A stretch of 64,000 bases of DNA from Strigops habroptila (taxonomy: Eukaryota; Chordata; Aves; Psittaciformes; Psittacidae): positions 1 through 64,000 of the forward strand of contig NC_044298.2 in the NCBI RefSeq assembly GCF_004027225.2, given 5' to 3'. The notes under the pieces are model-generated. The model searched no databases, was not told the origin of the DNA, and worked only from the letters and a program-made list of their open reading frames with translations. Below, in pieces: positions 11,801 to 34,927 of this stretch (its first letter is position 1; each line of letters opens with the position of its first letter). The translations under genes and the position numbers were made by a program.

Positions 11801-14800
11801 CCCCCTCCAGGTTTCCTGGAGCCCCTTTAGGCACTGGAGCTGCTCTCAGGTCTCTCCTTCATGCAGTAGAGGGGGAGAACCCCCTCCATGAGCTGCTGCC
11901 CACAGTCTGGGGGTGCACCCAGCACATGGCAGGGTTCTGGGCTCAAAGTTCACACTTTCACTCTTTTGACTTCCCAGAGAGTGGACTTTTGCCTTCCTTA
12001 CCATACTCCAAGAGTTCCTCACACCTATGAGCTACCACGACTGTAAAGGAGCATTATCAAGACTGTGGTCATGGATCCCAGAGCCCAGTTTGAGGCATCT
12101 GTGGTTTTACACAGTTCAATTTCCCCTTAACACAACTCAACCCAGTTCCTTTACCCCTAAACGTGCTGCTGCTTCTTGCACTCCTGGCTGGTGTTCCCCA
12201 ACTGCAGCCTTTGATGGATCCTTAATCCGCTTCAAATATCAAATCCCAAATGATTTAAGGGGTTCTGAATGCTTTAAAGACAAACCACCACCTGAGGGAG
12301 TGTGTGACTAGTACAAAATGCATCTTCAACACTTCTGCTCTGTTTGACCCTCAGGTTTCTACAAACAGCTTCAAGTTAACACAGGGCTGAGGCTCCAGCT
12401 CCTCTGCTTTCTGGTCCAAGGCTCAAGCGAGGAGCTCCCACAGCTCTACCTGCACCTCCTTCAATGGCAGAAGGTTTTGTTTGCTCCACTCTGTCTTTAC
12501 CTTTCAAACACTTCAGTGTTTCGGTGCTGCACACATCCACCCTCATGGTGGAAAGCTGCTTCTCCTTCAGCTCTATCTGGTCTTCTGAGCGCTTGTACAA
12601 GAGCAACTCATCAATGAGAGACTGGGGCTGAAAGAGAAGGCGAACAAGAAAAGCATCTTCATCACATTCCACGGCAGAGCAGCTCAGCTGGGAATGGCAC
12701 AGAGCTGCTCCAGCGAGGAGCAGCAACGCTCTGTTTTGAGGCGGTTTCCACGTGAGAGCTGATGCAGAACCAAACTGGGGATCTCTGTGGTTTTCACAGA
12801 ACCCTGGAACGGGTCAGGATGGAGGGAGCTTAAAGCTCATCCCGGTCCAACCCCCTCTCTGGGCACCCTGTGCCAGCGCCTCAGCACCCCCACAGGGAAC
12901 AACTTCTGCCCGAGATCCCATCTCAGTCTCCCCTCTGGCAGGTTAAAGCCATTCCCCTTGGCCTGTCCCTCCATCCCTTGTCCAAAGCCCCTCTCCGGGT
13001 TTCCTGGAGCCCCTTTAGGCACTGGAGCTGCTCCAGGGTCTCCTCAGAGCCTTCTCTTCTCTAGAAGAACACCAGAGCTTCTCACAAGCCTGCACTGCTG
13101 GTGGACATCACCACAAGCCCCGGCATGGAGCTTAGTGCAACAGAATACCTCCACTTACCCTGAATTCAGCAACGATCTTGGACTTCAAAGCAGCTTTCGG
13201 GTTGGTGGATGCTGTTGGAATAAAGAAAAGGGATAAAGAAACCAAAAGGAACCACAAGTCAGTCACAAAAAGCAGCTCTAAGTCAAAAGGTCACAACATA
13301 ATTTAACCAGAGACTCATGGGCTGATGTTCCTCATTCCAATCCCCCTCCACGCACGGCCCTCAGCGCTCTGGCTTTTGGGACACGGTCACATGCAGCTCA
13401 ACAAGTCCTACAACCACTTCAGTTACCGGGTGCACCAGCCCCAGCTCTGCTCTTGGGAAGAGAAACCCCTGCCAGGGTTCATCTAAGAGCCTCATCCAAG
13501 GAGTTTCCACCTCTCCACAAGGAATGTTAAAGCAGTGCCTAAGTGCCAGGCTCAGAGCTGACACGTGCAGCTCAGCACTTCCTTCACACAGGCTTTCCTT
13601 TGGTACTTATTAAGCTTAAGCACATAAAACCTCTCACGCTTCTATTCTGGTGTCTTATTAACAGGGTGAGGGGACAAATTCCACTGTCAGACACCCTAAA
13701 TCCATCATTTTCTGCCCAGACCAGGAGAAGCGACACACTAACCCTTCAGCCACGCTGACTGCAGCACAGCTGGTGTTTGGGAAGCAGCTTGTGATGTTAA
13801 GCCAAGTACTAAACACTTCCAAACTCTTTGGTTAACCTGCTCTGGGCACTCACACAGATTGTGGGATGTTCCTCCACCTTCTTTACAAACCCCTCAAGGC
13901 TTTAGAATACAAGAGATGAGTAAACTTGGAGCGTCCTTAAAGGTGTTTCCTGCTAGACTGCACTCTCGGGCACCCAAGTTCATCCTCTGCACTGCCAGTG
14001 CCTGCTGCTTTCAGCCTAGTTTGCTGTCCCAGGTGTGCTCCTGCCACCACACGTGGCTCTGTGTCTTCTCTCCAGAGCCTGAGGTTCCACCAGCTCTTCC
14101 CTCTACTCTTCACAACCTCCACTCTCAAAGATCTGGGGTCTCCTCACTTCATTCCTTTAGAACCACCATTTAGAAGTGGGTTTCTAGCACCAGCTCCTTG
14201 GTGCTTTCTGCATTAGTGTGTGAGGAGCTCCACAAGGCTGGAAGGTGCCTGTTTGCTCCTGGTTTACTCCAGTACTGCCTTCTCTTCCTCAAGCCCTACA
14301 TCAGGTCAGAGAATTCCCATTGGTTCCTTACTTTGTGCTTTCTTCCACGGCTTATTCGGTTGTTTGTTGAGAGTTTCTTTCAGCTGCTTCTGAGTTTTGA
14401 AAGTGGTACCTGGAAAACATTGCAGGTTTTGCAGGCTGGCAGTAGGGAATTCCTGGGAAAAGCTGGATTTTGGGGCCCAGATGGTTGCACAGTGAAAGAG
14501 TGAACAGAAAATTGGTTTAAAGGACTTAGACCAAGTTCCTTTGGAGAGCTGCTGGATGCCCAAGAGAACCCACGTTGCCTCAGGAATGCAGCAACCTGGG
14601 GATGGTCTTCCAGGTTTAAATCAAGTTTCTGTTTGCCCTTAGGCTGAGACAGGTCAAAACTGACAGTGATGAGGAAAAGGCAACACACAAAGCATGGAAA
14701 AATGAAACCATAGGCAAGTTGGAATGAAATCAGGCAATAAACCAAGTTGGGAATAGCCACAATTCCCAAGTTAAAGTTATCTGAAGGATTTCTGCTCTCA

Positions 14801-17800
14801 AGTGATGGGAATGAAGAGATTTCAGCACATTGTGTGCAAACTTCTCACCATGCAACACCCAACAGAAGCCTTTTAGCTCTCAGATCCACACAGGATTCCC
14901 CCACATCACCTTCAGCTCTAAAGGTGGCACTGAAGAAAGCAGCAACGTGCATTTACGCCCTTCCAGTGTTTTGAGTATTGGTTCAGTTTGGGTGTAAGTG
15001 GACCTGTGCTTCCCGTTCCCTCAGAGCACACGAGGACACTTCACCTCCAGCTTTGCTTCCACCACTTTCCACATCAAATCTTATCAGTTACAACAACTTC
15101 GACCTACACCAGACTCCAAAGGAGAGCCAGGGCAGAGCCAGGGCACTGTGTTCATGGCTGGCAGGACCACGTCACCTTTCCATCCTGTGTCCTCCCAGCT
15201 GGAATAACCCCAGCTCATGTGGAAGGATTCAGAGCTGCTTCAGAGAAGTACAAAGCCATGAGGCAGAGGAAGTCCAGCACCTCAGTGCTGCTCTGAAGCC
15301 TGCACTAGGTGTAAGAACGGACACACACACAAACCAACTTGTTCTGCTCAGTGTTAGTGCAAAGGGGAAGGAACTTACTCAGAGCTTCTTTTAGAGCCAG
15401 GATGGTTTCCTCAGGGTACACGTTTCTGTCCTCCCAGATCTTGAAGATCCTTTCAATGGATTTGGATACAGATGGATCCCTGGAAAAGAGAAGAGTGTTG
15501 TGGCTTTTCCTCACCCCACACTGGGATTCCTCCTCATTCCAGACTGGGAATAATTTTGTGTTGAAATCAAGACTTTAAGGGCTCCTTCAGGTGGGAAGTT
15601 CTCTGTCCAGGTGATGACTTTAAAGCCTAAGGCAGCACATCCACATGCTTGGGGTCACACAAACACTCCCACACCCCAGCAGGGTCCTTTCTGGGGTTAA
15701 ATCAGGAGGTTTCAGAGAAGAAGGAACAGCAACAAGACCTCTCTGAAGCCTTTCTTCATGGAAAAGCAAGGGACAGCTCCTGGGATAAGAGAGGATCAAC
15801 ACACGAGCAGCCACCGTGCTCAGCACCCAAAGAGCTTTCCTCAAGGACCCCACATTGAAGTTCATGTGCCCACACTGAGCACCCTGAGGGCAGCACCCTG
15901 AAGCCCCCAACCACCACAAGCAGCTCTCCCAGACGACTCCAGCTGGGAATAACAGACTCTAATTGGGAAGTGGAGCGGCCACCGCAGCTCCAAGCACAGG
16001 GTGAAGGAGCTGCTCTGCACCCATGGGTGCTCCAGAAGAACTCTTTGGGTCAAAGGGAGCTTCTTAAAGACCACCTGAGCAGCCTCAACTCCTGGGGCGT
16101 TCATGTTCCAGCCCCAGGAAAGAGCAACGTGATTTCTGGCTGCTTTTCCTTTCCCACATTTTCCTTTTCCCCCAATTCCCAGCGTTTTCCCTCCCTCCTC
16201 CTCATCTCTTCACGGTATTTGCAACTTTCTCTTCTGGCAAATGGCACTGAAATAGAAGCTAATGAGCAGCCCAGCTCTAACCTCTCCCTGCTTCCTGCTA
16301 GGTTCAACCATCTGCTGCTTCAAACTCTGTTCCAAAGACCCACAAACCAACCTCATCACTCCAGAGGAGCTGCTGCTTTGGGGGTTTACTATGTCCTGTC
16401 CTTTAAAAACCAGCTTTGAGGAAGATTCGGAAGCCAAATGGAGGGCAGCAAGTAGAGGGAGTGACGGGATGGGGCTCAGCCCACTGCGACCCACACCAGG
16501 GCCAGACCTTTTCATCCTATGCTACTCTGATCATGGAACCATGGGATGGGGTGGGATGAAGGGAGCTTAAAGCTGCTCCAGCTCCAACCCCTGCCACGGG
16601 CAGGGACACCTTCCACTAGAGCAGGTTGCTCCAAGCCCCTGTGTCCAACCTGGCCTTGAACACTGCCAGGGATGGGGCAGCCACAGCTTCTCTGGGCACC
16701 CTGTGCCAGCGCCTCAGCACCCTCACAGGGAAGAGCTTCTGCCTCAGAGCTCATCTCAGTCTCCCCTCTGGCAGGTTAAAGCCATTCCCCTTGGCCTGTC
16801 CCTCCATCCCTTGTCCAAAGCCCCTCTCCAGGTTTCCTGGAGCCCCTCTAGGCACTGGCAGAACGTCCCACACTGACTCCAGGTGAAGCCAGACTTCAGA
16901 CTTCTCCTTTATCCCTGTCCATGATGCCACCTGGACTAAAGCCCCTTGGATCACTCCACGTGATGACTTTACCCAAAGGAGACCCCCACGCCAACCCCCA
17001 GCTAGCTCTATGTGTGTTGGAGCCCACTCCTCCCCAAAAACCCCAAACCCACAGAGCATTGGAACAACCTCCCTGAAGTTCTGCTGCTGTTTCTAAACGC
17101 TTTGAGCTGTTTGAAAGCCAGAAATCCCATTTGGGGGAAATGTTCAACCTTCCATCACCTTGTTACTTACTTGACCAAGGAAGCAGCTTCAGGGAGCACT
17201 TCTGCAAAGGTGTCACGAAAGACGATGGCGTTCTTCCTCTTGCAGTTCTGTATGACATCGTTGGCCAAGTAGAAGAGGTTCAGTCGATGAGGAAAGGCAG
17301 CTAAAGACAAAGAGAAGATTCGGGTTCATCGCTCAACAGGAGCAGTCCCATCGGCATCGAGCCTTGAGCTGGCCTTCAAAAGGACACAAAGAGCTGCTGG
17401 CCCCGTCCAACACCGTGCAGCCAAAGGAGCCAGAGAGCCACAAAGACCAGCCTCATGAGAGGTCAACCACGAACCAACCCAAACGTCTGGTGAGGAGCGG
17501 CTGAGGGACCTGGGGGGGTTTAGTCTGGAGAAGAGAAGGCTCAGGGGGGTCCTTATCGCTCTCTGCAACTGCCTGACAGGAGGATGGAGCCAGGAGGGGG
17601 CTGGTCTCTGCTCCCAAGGAACAAGGGATGAGACAAGAGGAAACGGCCTCAAGCTGCTCCAGGGCAGGTTTAGATGGAGATGAGGAACAATTCCTTCCCC
17701 AGAGGGTGCTCAGGCATTGGAACAGGCTGCCCAGGGCAGGGCTGGAGTCACCGTCCCTGCAAGTGTTCACACCCCGTGTAGCCGAGGCCTCAGTGCCATG

Positions 17801-20310
17801 GGTTAGTGGTGGCCTTGGCAGCTGGGACTGGATGAGCTGAAAGGTCTTTTCCAACCCGGTTGATTCCATGATTCTCCACATTAAATCCTTCCAATGTGTA
17901 TTAATGCACTCGATAAGTGCTGCTGGTTCCCTGGATACGGCATTTGCCACCACGGGAAAACAGGATTTAAGGCAGCAGCAGGGACACAGGGAGTGATCCC
18001 AGAGCCAGGGCTCACGGCGCTGCTGCCTCCACCAGTGCTGCAGCCGGTTGCTCATCCCCAGCTTTGCTCCCCATGGATTTTCCAGCCAGCTTTTTGCCAA
18101 AGGTATCTGGCATCCTTCCCACCACTATTACAGGAGCTGCTGCCTCAAGGAGCCTCAGCTCCCATAGAACCATGGGATGGTTTGGGTTGAAGGGACCTTA
18201 AAACTCCTCCAGCCCCAACCCCTGCCACGGGCAGGGACACCTTCCACTAGAGCAGGTTGCTCCAAGCCCCTGTGTCCAACCTGGCCTTGAACACTGCCAG
18301 GGATGGGGCAGCCACAGCTTCACATCCACAACCTGGATCTGATGGTTGAGCAGCTCCTTCCTCACTCTCAGCCTGCTTTGGCTTCAACTGGAGAAAGAAT
18401 ATGGACAAGAAACAGATTTTCCACCTGAGCCCGGCCCAGCTTTGAGCTCAGCTCAAGCCACACTTAAAGCTGCTCTCATGCTCCTGGTTCCCAACAGCCA
18501 CTTCCCAGAGGTGAAGTTCTCTCAGTGTTACCTTCCAGAAACATGAAGTTCTTTGGCCAACAACCACAGCCTGGCCCAAGGAAGGGAGATGCCAACACCC
18601 CCAGCAATGTATTTAAACACCGGTGCTCAGGTTTGCCCTTAAAGGACCAAATCCTTTGTCCAAACAGCCCCACATCTTGTCAGTTAAGGTAGACAGAAGG
18701 ACCCACTTGAATGTGTCCTTAGAAGCTTTGCAGTTAAAGGATCTAAAAGGTGGGAAAGGAACCCGAAAGCAAGTGGTGCTCAGTGGCGGTGTCACCTCAT
18801 GGAGAGGCGCTTGGGCCGAGAATGAAGTGGCCACGGAGGGAAAAGCAGGGAAAAACCTCACCACATAAATGGGAATAATCAAATAATCAGGGATCAGCAG
18901 CAACGACATTCCTTTGGATGAGCTTAGGATGGAAACGGGAAGGGGCAGCACCGCACAGAAGCTCTGTGGCCTTAGGCAGGAGTTGAGAGATGAACGGCAG
19001 CCACGGAGCAGGGCAGGGAAGAGGCTCTGCTCCACGGGGATGGGACCTGCAGGACAATCCCCATGAGGCAGTTGTGCCAGCACCCACAGAGCAAGGACCT
19101 GCCCTGAGGTGCAGGCAGGGAACGAGGGGACGGGGCGGGGGGGAGTGTGAAGCCTGACCTAGAGCAGGATGTTCACTGATGTCCAGAGAGGAGCCACAAC
19201 AAGAGGCACCAAGTCCAGAGGAGTCAGCATAGCCCAAGGGGAGATAGGAGCTGAGAGGGAGAAGAGGATGAGGAGGGTCCTTGCAGGACCCCTCTGGTGA
19301 CAAGGGCTGCCAGAGGGAAAAGGGTTGCCAGGAGAGGTGGGACACAGCAAGGCAGGAGCAACCAGGACCAGCTTCTCCTCACTACCAGGTCAGTATGGAC
19401 CAGAACAGCCCTCGGGCTCTTCCCTTCCTCTTTAATCCCAGCATATAGATAAGACCAACCATAAATCAAAACATGGGAGACGAGGGCCCCTCTGTTTAGC
19501 AGAAAGACCTTGACAGGGAAAACCAACTATCCCGGCGGCACTTTGGGATGGGAACGTTATCTCTGCGTCCCTGCTGAAGCTTATTGTAACTCCTGCCACA
19601 AGAGGCCAAACCCTCCCGCAGCAGCAGATAAACCACCTCGTTCGGGCTCACGGAAACATTCAACTTCCCACTTTGGGTGGTCAAATCCCAGCGTTGGCAC
19701 CGCAGACTTGTGCCCACAACCAACAGCCTCCCCTATGGCAGGGGACAGCGCTGCCCCATCCCCGCCGCGCTGATGGCGGCTTCCCCCCCCCCAACCCCGC
19801 AAGTAACGTTTCAGCCCCCGGGGGGAGCAGACACAGCCCCGGGGAGGGTGACGGTGCCGCCGTTGGGCTGCACACACACACCGGGAGCCTCTAAGCGTGA
19901 CCCGGGGATGCCGAGCCCGGGGGCCGCCAACCCCGACAGGTCCCCAAGCGATGGGAAACGCTCCGCTTCCCCTCCGCTGCCCCACATCGGCTCCGCCACC
20001 TCGGGCAGCGCCGCCTCCGCCGCCCCCCATTGCCCTTCCCCTCCCCACAGCCGCGCCGAGGCCCCCCGGCCCGCCTCGCCCCGCACTCACAGCGGCGCAG
20101 CCACTTCATCCAGTGGTAGACGATGGTGCTGTGGTGCCGCTTGTTCTCCAGGCACCATGAGGACAGGCCCTGGATGGACTCCATGGTGTTGGTCACCGCC
20201 TGCAGCTTCCTGTCGAGCGAGGCCTCCAGCGCGCCGGCCGAGGACGAGGAGGCGGCGGCCGAGGAGGAGGAGGACGAGGCCCGCCCGCCGCCTCCGCCGC
20301 CCGCCGCCAT
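5852..20310 (-). CDS. RPRD2: Regulation of nuclear pre-mRNA domain-containing protein 2
   Basis: Nuclear protein that binds the phosphorylated RNA polymerase II CTD and belongs to the RPRD/Rtt103 family. Exons: 20091-20310, 17171-17300, 15379-15479, 14332-14409, 13159-13211, 12501-12627, 11487-11662, 10647-10932, 9813-10082, 9423-9626 and 5852-8475. Phases agree throughout, giving 1422 aa against about 1460 in human. The CID domain spans exons 1-4 ([33 protein letters not shown]). A coiled-coil RPRD region follows ([33 protein letters not shown]). The final exon encodes 873 residues, Ser/Pro-rich and disordered, ending RPFFPPRY as in human. ATG 20310 was chosen because it opens the family N-terminus MAAGGGGGG and lies in a Kozak-like AAGATGG. 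Introns hold seven or more CR1 fragments. Intron 1 (2.8 kb) shows nothing else recognisable. Confidence 0.97.
8540..8745 (+). mobile_element. CR1 LINE fragment, 3' end
   Basis: CR1 3' sequence with the bird-typical run TTCCACCTCAACATGAGGAA and the end GGTCCCTTCCAACACTAATG, in RPRD2 intron 10. It belongs to a different, older-looking subfamily than most copies here. Confidence 0.8.
9011..9290 (-). mobile_element. CR1 LINE fragment, 3' end
   Basis: Main subfamily of this window. Read on the minus strand it runs through CTGAGGCGCTGGCACAGGGT, CAGTGTTCAAGGCCAGGTTG and GGAGCTTTAAGCTC to a CCATGGTTCCATGA-type 3' end. RPRD2 intron 10. Confidence 0.9.
10175..10400 (-). mobile_element. CR1 LINE fragment, 3' end
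   Basis: Main subfamily, 3'-most 225 bases, in RPRD2 intron 8. Homology stops after the GAAGAGCTTCTGCC block. Confidence 0.88.
11692..11870 (-). mobile_element. CR1 LINE fragment lacking the 3' end
   Basis: Main subfamily in RPRD2 intron 6. It covers only the middle part, from the GCTGAGC block up to the TAAAGGGGCTCCAGGAAACC block, without the usual 3' end. Confidence 0.8.
12790..13065 (-). mobile_element. CR1 LINE fragment with internal deletion
   Basis: Main subfamily in RPRD2 intron 5. The stretch between the 3' end block and the GCACAGGGTGCCCAGAGA block is deleted. Confidence 0.85.
16528..16860 (-). mobile_element. CR1 LINE fragment, 3' end
   Basis: Main subfamily, about 330 bases, in RPRD2 intron 2. 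Very similar to the copies at 45515 and 53795. Confidence 0.9.
17488..17880 (+). mobile_element. CR1 LINE fragment, second subfamily
   Basis: A distinct CR1 subfamily marked by GGCATTGGAACAGGCTGCCC, GGTTAGTGGTGGCCTTGGCA and GATGAGCTGAAAGGTCTTTT at the 3' end. RPRD2 intron 1. The same subfamily recurs at 25987 and 56112. Confidence 0.88.
18163..18322 (-). mobile_element. CR1 LINE fragment, 3' end
   Basis: Main subfamily, last 160 bases, in RPRD2 intron 1. Confidence 0.88.
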
Positions 20311-20800
20311 CTTCCCGCCCTGCTCGCCCCAGCCGGGCCCGCACGGAGCGACGGCGGCGGCGCAGCCCTCCCCGCTCCGCTCTCAGCCCGCCGGGGCCCG
20401 GGCGGCGGCGCCTCAGAAGGAGGAGGAGAAGGAGGAGGAAGAGGCGGCGGCCCCGCTGCGGGGGCCGGGAAGCGCGGCGCCGCGCAGCGCCGGGCCGAGG
20501 TGAAGACAACAGGAGGTGGCACCGCCCTAGAGCGCGATCGGTTCAACCGAGAGCCGCGGGGCCCGTCCCGCTGCCCCGGGGCGGCGGCGGCAGTCACCGG
20601 CCGGCCCCCCCCCGCGCGCAGCGCCCGCCCCCCCGCCGCCATTTTGTGCCGGGCTCCCCTCACACGGGCCGCCGCCGCTCTGCGCATGCGCCGTCCCGCC
20701 CGGCGCCGCACCGCCCCTTGGCGCGCTCACACCCCCCCCCGCCCCGCCCCCCCCCCCCCCCGCCGCCGCGCAAGATGGCGGCTGCCGCCAGTGTGAGGGT
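20302..20800. promoter_or_regulatory. RPRD2: RPRD2 CpG-island promoter with three YY1-type motifs
   Basis: A CpG- and GCC-rich island begins in RPRD2 exon 1 and runs upstream. YY1-type motifs lie at about 20303-20313 (minus, AAGATGGCGGC, over the RPRD2 ATG), 20635-20646 (minus, CAAAATGGCGGC) and 20772-20782 (plus, AAGATGGCGGC). No TATA box. The plus-oriented copy points away from RPRD2 and may mark a divergent start. Confidence 0.6.
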
Positions 20801-21093
20801 GGCGAAGGGCTGAGCCCTACGTTAGGGCTTAAAACAGCTTCGGCGGTACAAAATAAAGCAGTTTATAGTATAAATAACGAAGGAAGAGGCGGATCCTGCC
20901 CCGCCGGAGCCCAACGCGGGGTGCGCACCCCTCATTTCCCCTCACAAACCCCCTCAGCAGCGGGTACCCCCCCACCCCAAGCAGCCTCAGCGCGGCTTTA
21001 ACCCGCTTTGAACGAGCGGAACGGGGGCTTTGCTTTAAAAAATAGGTCTTTAATGGAGGAGGGTGAGGACAGGGGGGGCTGGGGGGCCCCGCC
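20801..21093. other. PRPF3 3' UTR and spacer to the RPRD2 promoter
   Basis: About 290 bases between the PRPF3 stop and the RPRD2 island. It contains the PRPF3 poly(A) signal and AT-rich sequence near 20850-20880, and no gene that I can see. Confidence 0.6.
21049..21054 (-). terminator. PRPF3: Poly(A) signal ATTAAA for PRPF3
   Basis: ATTAAA on the minus strand 40 bases after the PRPF3 stop codon, giving a very short 3' UTR if used. Confidence 0.55.
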
Positions 21094-32560
<11,467 letters not shown>

Positions 32561-32955
32561 GGCGCCTGCGCGCCCGCTCGCGGCGGGGGATGGCGGGAAG
32601 GCGGGCGGGGCTCTGGGCGGGAGGAGGACGGAGTGACCCCCGGCGGGTGGGCGTGGCTTCTGAGGAGGGCGCGGCCTGAGGCACGGGGCGTAGCCGAATG
32701 AGGGCTGGCGCTGATTGGGTGGAAGACAGAGAGTGGGCGTGGCCTGCGGCGGGGCCTGGCACACACTGCAGCCCCGCTGGAAGGCGTGGCCTGCTAAAGG
32801 AGGCGTGGTCTACTGAAGGGGGCGTGGTCGCCGGCGCGCCCCTGCCCACCCCGCAAGATTGACAGCGCTGCCGCCCAATCGCCACTCCCCGCGCTGTAAG
32901 CGCTGCCCCCGCCCGCACTAAGGCAGTTCGGAGGCGCTCGGAGGGAGAAGGAGCC

Positions 32956-32961
32956 TTTATT
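32956..32961 (-). terminator. MRPS21: Poly(A) signal AATAAA for MRPS21
   Basis: AATAAA on the minus strand begins only 11 bases after the last base of the TAG stop, so the 3' UTR would be about 30 bases. Confidence 0.75.
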
Positions 32962-32971
32962 GCGGCCGCCG

Positions 32972-33828
32972 CTAACAGCCCGGCCACGGATCCTGCCGGT
33001 TGCTCCGCGCCAGGAAGCTGATCTTGCGGCCCATCTCGGCGTTGTAGACCCGCCGGCACGCCTCGTAGGCCAAGCGCTGCCGCCGCCGGCACGGCTTCTC
33101 GTAGTAGCGCCCGCGGCGCACGGTGTCCACCAGCCCGTCCTGCGTCAGGATCCTGCGGGGGGGGACGCGCAGAGAGACCCCGTGAACGGCCGCGCCTCCC
33201 GAACCACGGAGTCCGGTTCAAGCCGGGCTCCCTGGTGGGGTTTTAACAGCGGGTTTGGCTGCCCCACCCCTGGCAGTGTTCAAGGCCAGGGTGGACACAG
33301 GCGCTTGGAGCAACCTGCTCCAGTGGAAGGTGTCCCTGCCCCGGCTTTAAGCTCCCTCCCAACCCAAACCACTCCGGGATTCCGTGATGCCAGGAAACAT
33401 CCTGTGGGCTCATCCCTGCTCCACTCTGTGCCCATTCGGGGTTTAATTCGTTTCCATTCATCAATGCTCATGCCTGAGGAGGAGTCAGGGCACAGCGCTG
33501 GGGGCAAAGTGAGATCCCCCCCGACTCAAAGAGAGGAGCCCCAAACCCGCCCGTTCTGAGCCCATTCCTGAGGAGTGGGAGGTGCGATTTTTTCCTGGAC
33601 CCCACTTAATCTAACTGCTTAATTAACGCTGTGATTGTGTCTGAAAGCGACGAAGCTTAAAGGGCTCCAGAAGTGCCCCAGTGCGGGTGAGCTCTGCCCC
33701 CCAGTGCCCCCCGGGTCCCGCCCGGAGCCTCCCCCGGCCCCTCACCTATTTAGCACGCCGTAGGCCGCCTCCACGTTGCCGTTCTGGACCATGACGGTGC
33801 GGCCCCAGAATCGGAGGTGATTCGCCAT
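32972..33828 (-). CDS. MRPS21: Small ribosomal subunit protein bS21m
   Basis: Component of the mitochondrial small ribosomal subunit. Two coding exons, 33746-33828 and 32972-33152, join in phase (AG|G) to 87 aa, the same length as human. The sequence starts [20 protein letters not shown] and carries the basic S21 core [19 protein letters not shown], ending DPWPGC. An acceptor (CCGCAG) lies 10 bases upstream of the ATG, so a noncoding first exon is inferred, with a donor (GTGAGTGG) near 34016-34023. The intron (593 bases) contains one CR1 fragment. TARS2, which also serves mitochondrial translation, lies at the other end of this same-strand run of genes; that is likely coincidence. Confidence 0.96.
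33258..33392 (+). mobile_element. CR1 LINE fragment, 3' end
   Basis: Main subfamily, about 135 bases, in the single coding intron of MRPS21, ending in an ATTCCGTGATGCC-type 3' end. Confidence 0.83.
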
Positions 33829-34015
33829 TGCCGCGCTGCTGCGGGACGGGCACCGGGGAGCGGGGCTGGAGCGGGGCGAGGGGACCCCGAACCCGCGATG
33901 GGGCCGGTTCTGACCCACAGCACCGACGTCCTCCCCCCCACCCCCCGCCGGGACTCACCCCCCGCCCCCCGGTGCCACCAATGTCGCGATCGCGACGACA
34001 GACGCCAGGTCCTTC

Positions 34016-34102
34016 CCACTCACCGCGACCGAACGGGAACCGGATGTGACGTCCCGACCAGCGGGGGGAGGGGCTTAGGGCGCGGGGGGGGCGGGGCCTG
34101 TC
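34016..34102 (-). promoter_or_regulatory. MRPS21: MRPS21 promoter region, CRE-like site
   Basis: A CpG-rich gap of under 90 bases separates the inferred MRPS21 noncoding exon from the open frame of CIART. It carries TGACGTCC, a CRE-like site, and G-rich boxes. The start site is inferred. Confidence 0.4.
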
Positions 34103-34896
34103 CTATGGGTCCCGCGGGGAGAGGTCAGCGCTTAGGGGGCAGGTCACGGGGTCAGAGGTCACCATTTGGGGCGCTCGGGGGGGGTGTGTTGGCCCTTTGC
34201 CCCCCCATTGCTTCCGGTGGGGGAGGGGACAATGCGGGGGGAGGGGCAGTGGGGTTACACCACCCCCAAAGCGCCATATGGGGGGGCCCAGCCCCCACCT
34301 ACCCCCCCATGGGGGGGGTTTGGGGGGTCCATGGGGGGGTCCTGCCCCTCCCCCCCCCCGGGTCACAAAATCAGCGTTAAATAAGAAAATACCCCAAAAA
34401 AAGGCAAAAAGCAGGAACTCGGGGGGGGGAGGGGGGGTCACGCGTCGGGGGTCGCGCTGCTGGGGGGGCGGTGGCACTTGGGGGGGCCCCGTGCCCTCGA
34501 TGGTCCCATGGGGAGGGGGTGGGGGGGGGCGGCGGCACCGGGGGGCTGCGGAGGGGCCGGAGGGGGGGCGGCGGCGGGGGAGGGGCGCGGGGGAGTCCGG
34601 GGGGGGCGGTTTGGGGGTGACGTGGGGGAACCAGACCCGCAGCATCCCCTCGACTTGCAGCAGCGTCGCCAAGTACCGGGCGCTGTGGGGGGAGGGGGGG
34701 GGGAAAGGCATCACCCCACTGCTGATGGGGGGCACCCCATGGCGGGGTGTCCCCCACCCACCCACCCATAGGGGGTTTTGGGGGATGCTCACCCCATTTC
34801 TGGATTCTGCAGGACCCCGATGATGCGCTGGAGCCGGTCCATGGCCACGCTCTGCTGGAAGCTGCTCAGGCCTGGGGGGACCCCAAAGGCTGTGAA

Positions 34897-34927
<31 letters not shown>

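Noticed and set aside
19677-20813. Open frame of 378 codons opposite RPRD2 exon 1
   Set aside because: Arg/Pro-rich translation of a CpG island antisense to a coding exon, typical of GC-rich promoters.
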